From Streptomyces sp. ICC1 (GTDB taxonomy: Bacteria; Actinomycetota; Actinomycetes; Streptomycetales; Streptomycetaceae), in the NCBI RefSeq assembly GCF_003287935.1, contig NZ_CP030287.1, forward strand, positions 682,001 to 746,000: 64,000 nucleotides of DNA, in the 5' to 3' direction. This document shows positions 41,855 to 49,957 of this stretch, piece by piece (the stretch's first letter is position 1; each line of letters begins with the position of its first letter). The notes under the pieces are model-generated. The model was not told where the DNA came from, made no database searches, and saw nothing but the letters and a program-made list of their open reading frames with translations. The position numbers and the translations under genes are program-made.

Positions 41855-41958
41855 GGCCACGGCCGGGCAGGCCACGGCCGGGCAGGCCACGGCCGGGCAG
41901 GCCACGGACGGGCGGGCCACGGCGGGCGGGCCACGGCCGGGCAGGCCACGGACGGGCG
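41855..41958 (+). repeat. Seven-unit 15-bp tandem repeat with one 14-bp unit
   Basis: Units GGCCACGGCCGGGCA or close variants start at 41855, 41870, 41885, 41900, 41915, 41929 and 41944. All are 15 bases except the fifth (41915-41928), which lacks one C (GGCCACGGCGGGCG). In frame they encode ATAGQ/ATDGR pentapeptides. They lie between the GTG at 41838 and the body of the HTTM gene. Confidence 0.93.
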
Positions 41959-42037
41959 ACTCACGGCCTGGCGGACCGCCGCCGGGCGGGCCCTGGCCAA
42001 GGTCACCGGTCAGGCTCTGGGCCCCCACCAGAGCGCC

Positions 42038-43168
42038 GTGGTCCGCATCGGCTTCGCCGGCACCTGGCTGTTCTTCCTGCTGCGCGAGTTCCCGTACCGC
42101 CACGAGCTCTACGGGCCGGACGGCCCCTGGAGCTGGGAGCTGGCGCGCCGGCTGATCGACTCGAACCACGCCTTCACGGTGCTGATGTGGTCGGACTCGT
42201 CCCTCTGGTTCGAGATCGTCTACGCCGTCTCCGTGCTGTCGAGCGCGCTGCTGCTGCTGGGCTGGCGCACCCGGGCGACGTCCGTGCTGTTCATGGTCGG
42301 GGTGCTGTCCCTGCAGAACCGCAGCGTCTTCATGGGCGACGGCGGGGACAACGTCATCCACCTGATGGCGATCTACCTCGTCCTGACCCGCTGCGCCCGC
42401 GTGTGGTCGCTGGACGCCCGCCGCGCCCGCCGGCTCGGCAGTGCCTCGGCAGGGCCCGCGGGGCCGGTGCTGTGGGGCGTGCTCGGCGCGGTGTTCGCGT
42501 ACGGGGCGGTGACCGACCGGTTCACCACCGGCTGGCTGGTGGCCTTCGCGGCGCTGTGGGTGCTCGCCGCGCTGTGGTGGATGGTCGACCGCCACGAACC
42601 GGAGGGGGAGGGCCGCGCGGTCCTCGACGTCCTGGCCAACCTGGTGCACAACGCCGGGATGCTGGTGATCATGGCGGAGGTCTGCCTGATCTACGCGACG
42701 GCCGGGTGGTACAAGATCCAGGGCTCGCGCTGGCAGGACGGCACCGCCCTGTACTACCCGCTGGGCCTGGACTACTTCACCCCGTGGCCCGGGCTTTCGG
42801 CCTTCCTGGCGGGCAGCGGCACGCTGGTCATGCTGCTGTCGTACGGGACGGTCGCCGTCCAGGTGGCCTTCCCGTTCACGCTGTTCAACCGGCGGATCAA
42901 GAACGTGCTGCTGGCGCTGATGATGCTGGAGCACGTGGGGATCGCCGTGCTGCTCGGGCTGCCGTTCTTCTCGCTGGCGATGATCGCCGCGGACGCGGTC
43001 TTCCTGCCGACGGCGTTCCTGCTCTGGCTCGGCGCGCGCGCCGCGGCGCTGCGCCCGCGCGGCCGCCGGCCCGCTCCGGAGGTGGAGGCGGAGGCGGAGG
43101 CTGAGCCGGGGCCCGGCCCGGAGCGGGAGCGGGAGGAACGGCCGGGGACCGTAGGCTCGGCGGTATGA
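42038..43168 (+). CDS. HTTM-domain membrane protein
   Basis: A 376-residue polytopic protein of the HTTM (vitamin-K-dependent carboxylase-like) superfamily: RIGFAGTWLFFLLREFPYRH, LMWSDSSLWFEIVYAVSVLS, LLLGWRTRATSVLFMVG, QNRSVFMGDGGDNVIHLMA, then further helices and a GWYKIQGSRWQDGTALYYPL motif. GTG 42038 is the first start in the body frame, but family-like coding (LTAWRTAAGRALAKVTGQAL) runs on upstream. A GTG at 41838 overlapping the DUF5819 stop would be the natural start; it is out of frame by one base because of the short repeat unit at 41915. The tail is Glu/Arg/Pro-rich. Its stop overlaps the next ATG. Confidence 0.82.
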   Translation: MVRIGFAGTWLFFLLREFPYRHELYGPDGPWSWELARRLIDSNHAFTVLMWSDSSLWFEIVYAVSVLSSALLLLGWRTRATSVLFMVGVLSLQNRSVFMGDGGDNVIHLMAIYLVLTRCARVWSLDARRARRLGSASAGPAGPVLWGVLGAVFAYGAVTDRFTTGWLVAFAALWVLAALWWMVDRHEPEGEGRAVLDVLANLVHNAGMLVIMAEVCLIYATAGWYKIQGSRWQDGTALYYPLGLDYFTPWPGLSAFLAGSGTLVMLLSYGTVAVQVAFPFTLFNRRIKNVLLALMMLEHVGIAVLLGLPFFSLAMIAADAVFLPTAFLLWLGARAAALRPRGRRPAPEVEAEAEAEPGPGPEREREERPGTVGSAV

Positions 43169-43965
43169 GCGAGCAGCACGCGGATCCCGAAGATCCCCAG
43201 GTCACGGACGGCACCGAACGGCAGTGGCGGGAGGCAGCCGCGCGGGAGGACCTCGTCCTCCTCGACGGGTTCCACGCGCTCAAGCACGCCCTGCGCTTCG
43301 GGGCGGACGTGCGCATCGCCGTCGCCGACGAGCCGGATGCCGTACGGGACCTCGCGCACGAGCTGGCTCCGGACGTGGCGGCGGACGTCGCCCGGCTGGT
43401 GCGCCGGGCACCGCTGAAGGCGCTGCTGGGCGGGGGCCGGGTGCACCCCACCGGGGTGGCGGCCCTCGCGGTCCGGCCGAGCCGCGCAGAAGGGCTGGCC
43501 CGGCTCGCCGCGCTGCCCAGGACGGCCCCGGTCGTCGTCCTCGACAACCCCCGCAACCTCGGCAACGTCGGCGCCGTCGTCCGCCTCGCCGCCGGTTTCG
43601 GCGCCACCGGCGTCGTCACCCGCGGCGACCTCGACCCCTGGCATCCCAACGTGGTCCGTGCCGGAGCGGGACTGCACTACGCCACCACCGTGGACCGGGT
43701 GGACCTCGACACCCTGCCGCCGGGCCCGCTGTACGCGCTCGACCCGGAGGGCGAGGACATCCGTGCCCTCACCCTCCCGGACGACGCCCTGCTCGCCTTC
43801 GGCTCGGAACGCCACGGCATCTCGCCCGAGCTCCGCGCCCGCGCCGACCACCTGGTGTCCCTGCCGATGCGCCCGCAGGTCTCCAGCTACAACCTGGCCA
43901 CCAGCGTGGCGATGGCCCTCTTCCACTGGGGCGGGCCCCGGCAGGATCCGGAAGAGCCGGTCTAG
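43165..43965 (+). CDS. TrmH/SpoU-family RNA 2'-O-methyltransferase
   Basis: A 266-residue enzyme. An N-terminal substrate-binding domain (LVLLDGFHALKHALRFGADV) is followed by the SPOUT trefoil-knot domain with APVVVLDNPRNLGNVGAVVR (motif 1), LLAFGSERHGISPELRARAD (motif 2) and LPMRPQVSSYNLATSVAMAL (motif 3). It methylates a ribose in tRNA or rRNA; the exact site is unknown. ATG overlaps the HTTM stop. Its TAG overlaps the convergent paaN TAG in the palindrome CTAG, leaving no gap between the genes. Confidence 0.92.
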   Translation: MSEQHADPEDPQVTDGTERQWREAAAREDLVLLDGFHALKHALRFGADVRIAVADEPDAVRDLAHELAPDVAADVARLVRRAPLKALLGGGRVHPTGVAALAVRPSRAEGLARLAALPRTAPVVVLDNPRNLGNVGAVVRLAAGFGATGVVTRGDLDPWHPNVVRAGAGLHYATTVDRVDLDTLPPGPLYALDPEGEDIRALTLPDDALLAFGSERHGISPELRARADHLVSLPMRPQVSSYNLATSVAMALFHWGGPRQDPEEPV

Positions 43966-45644
43966 GCCTGGCGGCGGACCTCCACCACGCGGAAGCGGTT
44001 GGAGACGAACGCCCCGTCGCACAGCGCCGCGTTCGCCGCGGGGTTGCCGCCCGAACCGTGGAAGTCGGAGAAGGCCGCGGTCTGGTTCACATAGACCCCG
44101 CCCGTCAGGTTCAGCGAGAGCTGCGCCGACTCCTCCAGACAGACCTCCTCGATGGCCCGCTCGGTGTCCGCGGAGGTCGTGTACGCCCCGACCGTCATCG
44201 CGCCCTTCTCGCGGACTGTGCGCCGCAGCAGTTCGAGGGCGTCCGCCGTGGAGTCGACCGCCACCGCGAAGGAGACCGGGCCGAAGCACTCGGAGAGGTA
44301 GGGGGCGGATTCGTCCGGCTTGGAGGAGTCCAGCTTCACCATCACCGGCGTGCGCACGACGGCTCCCGGGAACTCCGGGTGCGTGATCTCGCGCGAGGCC
44401 AGCGCGACCTCGCCGAGCCCGGCCGCCGCCTCCAGACGGGCCTTGACGTCCGGGTTGACCAGCGCGCCGAGCAGCGCGTTGGCCCGGGCGTCGTCGCCGA
44501 GGAGACCGCCGACCGAGCCGGCGAGGTCCGCGACGACCTCGTCGTACGACTTGTGCCCGGCGTCCGTCTCGATGCCGTCGCGCGGGATCAGCAGGTTCTG
44601 CGGGGTGGTGCACATCTGGCCGCTGTACAGGGACAGCGAGAAGGCCAGGTTGGACAGCATCCCCTTGTAGTCGTCGGTGGAGTCCAGGACGACGGTGTTG
44701 ACGCCGGCCTTCTCCGTGTAGACCTGCGCCTGGCGGGCGTTGGCCTCGAGCCACTCGCCGAACTCGGTGGACCCGGTGTAGTCGATGACCTTGATCTCGG
44801 GGCGGACGGCGAGCTCCTTGGCGATGCCCTCGCCCGGCCGCTCCACCGCCAGCGCCACCAGGTTCGGGTCGAAGCCGGCGCCCGCGAGGACCTCGCGGGC
44901 CACCTGGACGGTCAGCGCCAGCGGGAGCACGGCGCGCGGGTGCGGCTTGACCAGCACCGGGTTGCCCGTGGCGAGGGAGGCGAAGATCCCCGGGTAGCCG
45001 TTCCAGGTGGGGAAGGTGTTGCAGCCGATCATCAGGGAGATCCCGCGCGGGACGGCCGTGAAGGTCTTGCCCAGCTCCAGCGGGTCCTTCTTGCCCTGCG
45101 GCTTCGACCAGTCGGCCTGCCCCGGGACCCGGGTCTGCTCCTCGTACGCGTAGGCAACCGCCTCCAGGCCGCGGTCCTGCGCGTGCGGGCCGCCCGCCTG
45201 GAACGCCATCATGAAGGCCTGGCCGCTGGTGTGCATGACCGCGTGCGCGAACTCGTGCGTCCGCGCGGAGATCCGGGCCAGGATCTCGATGCAGACCAGG
45301 GCGCGGGTCTCCGGACCGGCGTCCCGCCAGGCCGCCATGCCGGCCCGCATCGCGGGCAGCAGCACGTCCGGGTCCACGTGCGGGTACTCGACGCCGAGCT
45401 CCACGCCGTACGGGGAGGTCTCCGCGCCCGTCCAGTCGTCGGTGCCGGGCTGCCCGAGGTCGAGCCGGGTGCCGCGCAGCGCCTCGAAGGCGGCGAGGCC
45501 GTCGGCTCCGGCGGTCTCCCCGTACGCCTTGGGGTGCTCGGGGTGCGGGGACCAGTAGGCGCGGCTGCGGATCGTGGCCAGGGCCTGGTCCAGGGTGGGC
45601 CGGTGCTTGGCGGACAGCTGGGGGACGGTGAGCTCGGCGGCCAT
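43962..45644 (-). CDS. paaN: Phenylacetate degradation aldehyde dehydrogenase PaaN
   Basis: A 560-residue aldehyde-dehydrogenase-fold enzyme that oxidises the ring-opened semialdehyde of the phenylacetate pathway. Key parts are FTAVPRGISLMIGCNTFPTW (NAD site), VKPHPRAVLPLAL, VIDYTGSTEFGEWLEANARQ, the nucleophile loop LSLYSGQMCTTPQNLLIPRD, and a C-terminal FHGSGGNPAANAALCDGAFV. It lacks the fused MaoC hydratase domain of proteobacterial PaaZ (about 680 residues), so the oxepin-CoA hydrolase step must come from another protein. ATG 45644 follows GAGGAG. A PaaR-type operator lies 89 bases upstream. Confidence 0.92.
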   Translation of the reverse strand: MAAELTVPQLSAKHRPTLDQALATIRSRAYWSPHPEHPKAYGETAGADGLAAFEALRGTRLDLGQPGTDDWTGAETSPYGVELGVEYPHVDPDVLLPAMRAGMAAWRDAGPETRALVCIEILARISARTHEFAHAVMHTSGQAFMMAFQAGGPHAQDRGLEAVAYAYEEQTRVPGQADWSKPQGKKDPLELGKTFTAVPRGISLMIGCNTFPTWNGYPGIFASLATGNPVLVKPHPRAVLPLALTVQVAREVLAGAGFDPNLVALAVERPGEGIAKELAVRPEIKVIDYTGSTEFGEWLEANARQAQVYTEKAGVNTVVLDSTDDYKGMLSNLAFSLSLYSGQMCTTPQNLLIPRDGIETDAGHKSYDEVVADLAGSVGGLLGDDARANALLGALVNPDVKARLEAAAGLGEVALASREITHPEFPGAVVRTPVMVKLDSSKPDESAPYLSECFGPVSFAVAVDSTADALELLRRTVREKGAMTVGAYTTSADTERAIEEVCLEESAQLSLNLTGGVYVNQTAAFSDFHGSGGNPAANAALCDGAFVSNRFRVVEVRRQA

Positions 45645-45732
45645 CAGGGACCAACTCCTCGTTGAGCCGGGCGGGATCAGGCGATCGGGTCGGGCAAGAA
45701 GGGATGAAGAAGAGCAGACTGGAGTTAGAGTA

Positions 45733-45746
45733 ACCGAACGATCGGT
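45733..45746. promoter_or_regulatory. PaaR-type operator between paaN and the hydroxyacyl-CoA dehydrogenase gene
   Basis: ACCGAACGATCGGT in the 157-base divergent gap. It matches the site before paaA (ACCG, central CG, CGGT) and is placed to control both directions. Confidence 0.82.
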
Positions 45747-45801
45747 CGGGACAAGAGGGCCCGGCGGGCCTGTGGACAAGTCGGTGCGGGAGGATCGGGT
45801 C

Positions 45802-47349
45802 ATGACAGCAATCGAGCGGTCCCGCACAGTGGCGGTAGTCGGCGCGGGGACCATGGGGCAGGGCATCGCCCAGGTCGCCCTTCTCGCAGGTCACCGCGTG
45901 CTGCTCTACGACATCGACGCCGTCCTCGCCGCCGACGCGGTCGGCTTCGTGCAGGACCGCGTCGAGCGGATGGCCGCCAAGGGCCGGCTGGATCGGGCCG
46001 AGGCCGAGGACGCGATCGGCCGAATCGATTCGGCGGCCGAACTGTCCGGGCTGGCGGGCGCCGCCCTCGTCGTCGAGGCGGTCGTCGAGGACGCCTCCGT
46101 CAAGCGCGCGCTGTTCGCCGCACTCGAAGAGGTGGTTTCGCCGGACGCGCTGCTGGCCACCAACACCTCCTCCCTCTCCGTCACCGAGCTCGCCGCGGGC
46201 CTCGCGCACCCCGGCCGCTTCCTCGGCCTGCACTTCTTCAACCCGGCCCCGCTGCTCCCGCTGGTCGAGGTGGTCTCCGGGTTCGCGACCGAACCGGCCG
46301 CCGCCGAGCGCGCGTACCGCACCGTGCTGGGCTGGGGGAAGACGCCGGTGCGCTGCGCCGACACCCCGGGCTTCATCGTCAACCGGATCGCCCGCCCCTT
46401 CTACGCCGAGGCCTTCGCGGTGTACGAGGAGCAGGGCGCCGATCCGGCCACCATCGACGCCGTGCTCCGCGAGAGCGGCGGCTTCAAGATGGGCCCCTTC
46501 GCGCTGACCGACCTGATCGGCCAGGATGTCAACGAGGCCGTCACCCGCTCCGTGTGGGAGTCCTTCTTCCGCAGCCCCAAGTTCACCCCGTCCCTCGCGC
46601 AGCGCCGGCTGGTCCAGTCGGGCCGCCTCGGCCGCAAGTCGGGGCACGGCTGGTACCCGTACGGCCCGGACGCGAAGGCCCCGGCCCCGCACACGGCCGG
46701 ACCCGAGGACGCTCCGGGCGCGGTCACCGTGGTCGGCGACCTCGGGCCCGCCGCCGGCCTCACCGAGCTCCTGGAGGAGGCCGGGATCGCGGTCACGGCC
46801 GTCGGCCACGGGGGCCCGTACATCCAGCTCCCCGGCGAGGGGCAGCTCGTGCTCGCCGACGGCAAGACCTCGATCGAGTTCGCCGACGTCGTCTACTTCG
46901 ACCTCGCCTTCGACTACCGCGCCGCGACCCGCGTCGCGCTCTCGGTGAGCGAGGACACCAGCGAGCGGACCCTCGCGGAGGCCGTCGGGCTGTTCCAGAA
47001 GCTCGGCAAGAAGGTCTCCGTCATCGGCGACGTCCCCGGCATGATCGTGGCCCGGACCGTCGCGATGCTGATCGACCTCACCGCCGATGCCGTCGCGCGC
47101 GGGGTGGCGGTCGCCGAGGACATCGACACGGCGATGAGGCTCGGGGTCAACTACCCCGCGGGCCCCGCCGAATGGCACGACCGGCTCGGCCGCGACTGGG
47201 CGTACGACCTGCTGCACCACCTCGACGCGCGCTGTCCGGGCGGCCGGTACGCGCCCTCGCTGGCGCTGTACAAGCTGGGGTACGCGGCGGGGGAGGAAGA
47301 CGCCGAGGACGGGGACGAGGCGTACGACGAGGCGGGGGAGACGGAATGA
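45802..47349 (+). CDS. 3-hydroxyacyl-CoA dehydrogenase (PaaH-like)
   Basis: A 515-residue enzyme, longer than the usual 290 because it carries two C-terminal 3HCDH domains. The Rossmann domain has TVAVVGAGTMGQGIAQVALL and later LLATNTSSLSVTEL, and the catalytic His is in HPGRFLGLHFFNPAPLLPLV. The first C-domain begins VRCADTPGFIVNRIARPFYA, and the second has SVIGDVPGMIVARTVAMLID and AMRLGVNYPAGPAEW. It oxidises 3-hydroxyadipyl-CoA-type intermediates. ATG 45802 has GGGAGGA. It is divergent from paaN and overlaps the TetR gene. Confidence 0.92.
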   Translation: MTAIERSRTVAVVGAGTMGQGIAQVALLAGHRVLLYDIDAVLAADAVGFVQDRVERMAAKGRLDRAEAEDAIGRIDSAAELSGLAGAALVVEAVVEDASVKRALFAALEEVVSPDALLATNTSSLSVTELAAGLAHPGRFLGLHFFNPAPLLPLVEVVSGFATEPAAAERAYRTVLGWGKTPVRCADTPGFIVNRIARPFYAEAFAVYEEQGADPATIDAVLRESGGFKMGPFALTDLIGQDVNEAVTRSVWESFFRSPKFTPSLAQRRLVQSGRLGRKSGHGWYPYGPDAKAPAPHTAGPEDAPGAVTVVGDLGPAAGLTELLEEAGIAVTAVGHGGPYIQLPGEGQLVLADGKTSIEFADVVYFDLAFDYRAATRVALSVSEDTSERTLAEAVGLFQKLGKKVSVIGDVPGMIVARTVAMLIDLTADAVARGVAVAEDIDTAMRLGVNYPAGPAEWHDRLGRDWAYDLLHHLDARCPGGRYAPSLALYKLGYAAGEEDAEDGDEAYDEAGETE

Positions 47350-47933
47350 CGACGGCCAAGCGGGACACCTACACGCCCGAGACCCTCCTGTCCGTCGCCG
47401 TCCAGGTCTTCAACGAGCGCGGCTACGACGGCACCTCGATGGAGCACCTCTCCAAGGCCGCCGGCATCTCCAAGTCCTCGATCTACCACCACGTCGCGGG
47501 CAAGGAGGAGCTGCTCCACCGGGCCGTCAGCCGGGCGCTGGACGAGCTCTTCGCGGTGCTGGGCGAGCCCGGGGCGGTACGGGGACGCGCGGTCGAGCGC
47601 GTCGAGTACGTCACCCGGCGCACGGTCGAGGTCCTCGTCGCGGAACTGCCGTACGTGACGCTGCTGCTGCGGGTCCGGGGAAACACCCGCACCGAGCGCT
47701 GGGCGTTGGAGCGGCGCCGCGAGTTCGACCACCAGGTCGCGGAGCTCCTGAAGGCCGCCGCCGCCGAGGGCGACCTGCGGGCGGACGTGGACATCCGCCT
47801 CGCCACCCGCCTCCTCTTCGGCATGGTCAACTCCCTGGTCGAGTGGTACCGCCCGCACCCGGGCACCACCTCGGACCAGCTGGCGGACGCGGTGGTCAGC
47901 ATGGCCCTGGACGGCCTGCGCACCCAGCGCTGA
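47346..47933 (+). CDS. TetR-family regulator, PaaR-like
   Basis: A 195-residue TetR repressor. The helix-turn-helix is in LLSVAVQVFNERGYDGTSME and LSKAAGISKSSIYHHVAGKE (about 14-58); the rest is a helical ligand domain. The ATG overlaps the stop of the hydroxyacyl-CoA dehydrogenase gene (ATGA), placing it in the paa regulon it probably represses. Phenylacetyl-CoA is the expected inducer by analogy with PaaR. Operators at 40982, 45733 and perhaps 48720. Confidence 0.88.
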   Translation: MTTAKRDTYTPETLLSVAVQVFNERGYDGTSMEHLSKAAGISKSSIYHHVAGKEELLHRAVSRALDELFAVLGEPGAVRGRAVERVEYVTRRTVEVLVAELPYVTLLLRVRGNTRTERWALERRREFDHQVAELLKAAAAEGDLRADVDIRLATRLLFGMVNSLVEWYRPHPGTTSDQLADAVVSMALDGLRTQR

Positions 47934-47994
47934 CCGGGCGCACGCCCGGCCTCCGGCTCGGCGCAGGCGGGGCGGGGCAGGGCGGGGCGGAGGC

Positions 47995-48618
47995 TCAGTC
48001 CTCGGAGATCGTCGGGCCCGCGGACGGGTCGCGGGCCAGCAGGTCCGTTTCCTCGAAGACCAGCAGGGTGCGGGTGGAGAGGACCTCCGGGATGGACTGG
48101 AGGCGGGTCAGGACCAGCTCGCGCAGGGTGCGGTTGTCGGGGGTGTGGACCAGGAGCAGGACGTCGAAATCGCCGCTGACCAGGGCGATGTGGGCGGCGC
48201 CCGGGAGCTCGCGGAGCTGCTCGCGGACCGTCCGCCAGGAGTTTTGGACGATCTTCAGGGTGATGTAGGCGGAGGCGCCCTGCCCGGCGCGCTCGTGGTT
48301 GACGCGGGCGGTGAAGCCCCGGATCACGCCGTCGTCGATGAGCCGGTTGATGCGGGCGTAGGCGTTGGCCCGGGAGACGTGGACCTGCTCGGCGACGGAC
48401 CGTATCGAGGCGCGGCCGTCCGCCTGGAGCAGGCGCACGATCGAGCGGTCGATGGAGTCGAGGGGGCGCGGCGGTCCGGGCGGTCCGCCCGGTCCGGGCG
48501 CTCCGGGCGGCACCGGCGGGCCCGCCGGTGCGCCGGTACCCGGGAGTGCGCCCCCGGATGCGCCCCCCGCCCCGGGCACCACTCCGGAACCCGCTCCGGC
48601 CATTTGTTCATCCGCCAT
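47995..48618 (-). CDS. bkdR: Lrp/AsnC-family regulator BkdR
   Basis: A 207-residue Lrp/AsnC regulator with an extra N-terminus of about 50 Pro/Gly/Ala-rich residues. The helix-turn-helix follows (LDSIDRSIVRLLQADGRASI, VAEQVHVSRANAYARINRLI), then the RAM ligand domain (AGQGASAYITLKI, ALVSGDFDVLLLVHTPD). It is divergent from bkdA by 178 bases, as in S. coelicolor where BkdR regulates this locus. ATG 48618 is the only start with a sensible N-terminus. Confidence 0.88.
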   Translation of the reverse strand: MADEQMAGAGSGVVPGAGGASGGALPGTGAPAGPPVPPGAPGPGGPPGPPRPLDSIDRSIVRLLQADGRASIRSVAEQVHVSRANAYARINRLIDDGVIRGFTARVNHERAGQGASAYITLKIVQNSWRTVREQLRELPGAAHIALVSGDFDVLLLVHTPDNRTLRELVLTRLQSIPEVLSTRTLLVFEETDLLARDPSAGPTISED

Positions 48619-48719
48619 CGCCCGCTGCCTGCCTCTCCTGGACGTCCTGCACCCATCCCAGGGCCCCGCCGCCACTTTGTCCACAGCCTGGGGCTGCCTG
48701 TAGCCAAATTGCGCGGACA

Positions 48720-48733
48720 ACCGAACAATCGGT
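48720..48733. promoter_or_regulatory. PaaR-like operator before bkdA
   Basis: ACCGAACAATCGGT, identical to the 45733 site except A for G at the eighth base. It lies between bkdR and bkdA, 64 bases before the bkdA start. It may tie branched-chain oxoacid oxidation to the paa regulator. Confidence 0.65.
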
Positions 48734-48796
48734 AGGTGAGGGGCCTCACACCCGGGGCCCTCCCCGCCCGCTTCCCACGAGGAGGTGTACGCCGCC

Positions 48797-49957
48797 ATGA
48801 CGGTCCAAGAGCTGCCCGGTGCCGGTGCGTCCCACCGCTCCACCCCGCCGCCCGCCTGGAGGCCCCGTACGGATGCCGCCCCGCTGCTCCCGGACCCCGA
48901 GCCGTACCGGGTGCTGGGCACCCCGGCCGCAGACCGGCTCGACCCCGAGCTGATGCGCCGGTGCTACGCCGAGCTGGTGCGCGGCCGCCGCTACAACGCC
49001 CAGGCCACCGCCCTCACCCGGCAGGGCCGATTGGCCGTATATCCCTCCACCGTGGGTCAGGAGGCGTGCGAGATTGCCGCCGCGATGGTCCTGGAGGAGC
49101 AGGACTGGCTGTTCCCGAGCTACCGCGACACCCTCGCGGCCGTGGCGCGCGGACTGGACCCCGTGGAGGCCCTGACCCTCCTGCGCGGCGACTGGCACAC
49201 CGGCTACGACCCGCGCGAGCGCCGGATCGCCCCGCTGTCGACCCCCCTCGCCACCCAGCTGCCGCACGCGGTCGGCCTGGCGCACGCCGCGCGGCTGCGC
49301 GGCGACGACGTGGTCGCCCTCGCCATGGTCGGCGACGGCGGAACCAGCGAGGGCGATTTCCACGAGGCCATGAACTTCGCCGCCGTCTGGCAGGCGCCGG
49401 TGGTCTTCCTCGTCCAGAACAACGGCTTCGCGATATCCGTCCCGCTCGCCAAGCAGACCGCCGCCCCGACCCTGGCCCACAAGGCCGTGGGGTACGGGAT
49501 GCCGGGCCGCCTCGTCGACGGCAACGACATCGCCGCCATGCACGAGGTGCTGTCCGAGGCGGTCCGGCGGGCCCGGGCCGGCGGCGGACCGACCATGATC
49601 GAGGCCGTCACCTACCGCATCGAGGCCCACACCAACGCCGACGACGCCACCCGCTACCGGGGCGACGCCGAGGTGGAGGCCTGGAAGGCGCACGACCCGA
49701 TCCAGCTGCTGGAGCGCGAGCTGACCGCCCGCGGGCTGCTGGACGAGGCGGGCATCCAGGCGGCCAAGGACGCGGCCGAGGAGATGGCGGCGGCGCTCCG
49801 GGACGGGATGAACGCGGAGCCCGTGCTCGATCCGATGGACCTCTTCGAAAACGTCTACGCGCAGCAGACCGGCCGGCTCCGCGAACAGGCGGCCATGCTC
49901 CGTGCCGAGCTGGACGCGGCCGAGCAGGACGCGGCAGAAGAGGAGGACCCGTCATGA
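48797..49957 (+). CDS. bkdA: Branched-chain 2-oxoacid dehydrogenase E1 alpha
   Basis: A 386-residue thiamin-diphosphate enzyme subunit that decarboxylates branched 2-oxoacids to supply acyl-CoA starters and catabolism. The TPP motif is MVGDGGTSEGDFHEAMNFAA with VVFLVQNNGFAIS; LTRQGRLAVYPSTVGQEACE and EAHTNADDATRYRG (phosphorylation-loop region) are also typical. ATG 48797 is preferred; GTG 48785 would overlap its own GGAGGTG site. The end overlaps bkdB (ATGA). Confidence 0.94.
   Translation: MTVQELPGAGASHRSTPPPAWRPRTDAAPLLPDPEPYRVLGTPAADRLDPELMRRCYAELVRGRRYNAQATALTRQGRLAVYPSTVGQEACEIAAAMVLEEQDWLFPSYRDTLAAVARGLDPVEALTLLRGDWHTGYDPRERRIAPLSTPLATQLPHAVGLAHAARLRGDDVVALAMVGDGGTSEGDFHEAMNFAAVWQAPVVFLVQNNGFAISVPLAKQTAAPTLAHKAVGYGMPGRLVDGNDIAAMHEVLSEAVRRARAGGGPTMIEAVTYRIEAHTNADDATRYRGDAEVEAWKAHDPIQLLERELTARGLLDEAGIQAAKDAAEEMAAALRDGMNAEPVLDPMDLFENVYAQQTGRLREQAAMLRAELDAAEQDAAEEEDPS

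Noticed and set aside
42772..47220. 1482-codon minus-strand open frame
   Set aside because: Opposite-strand shadow of TrmH, paaN and the hydroxyacyl-CoA dehydrogenase caused by high GC at third codon positions; it shows no domain.
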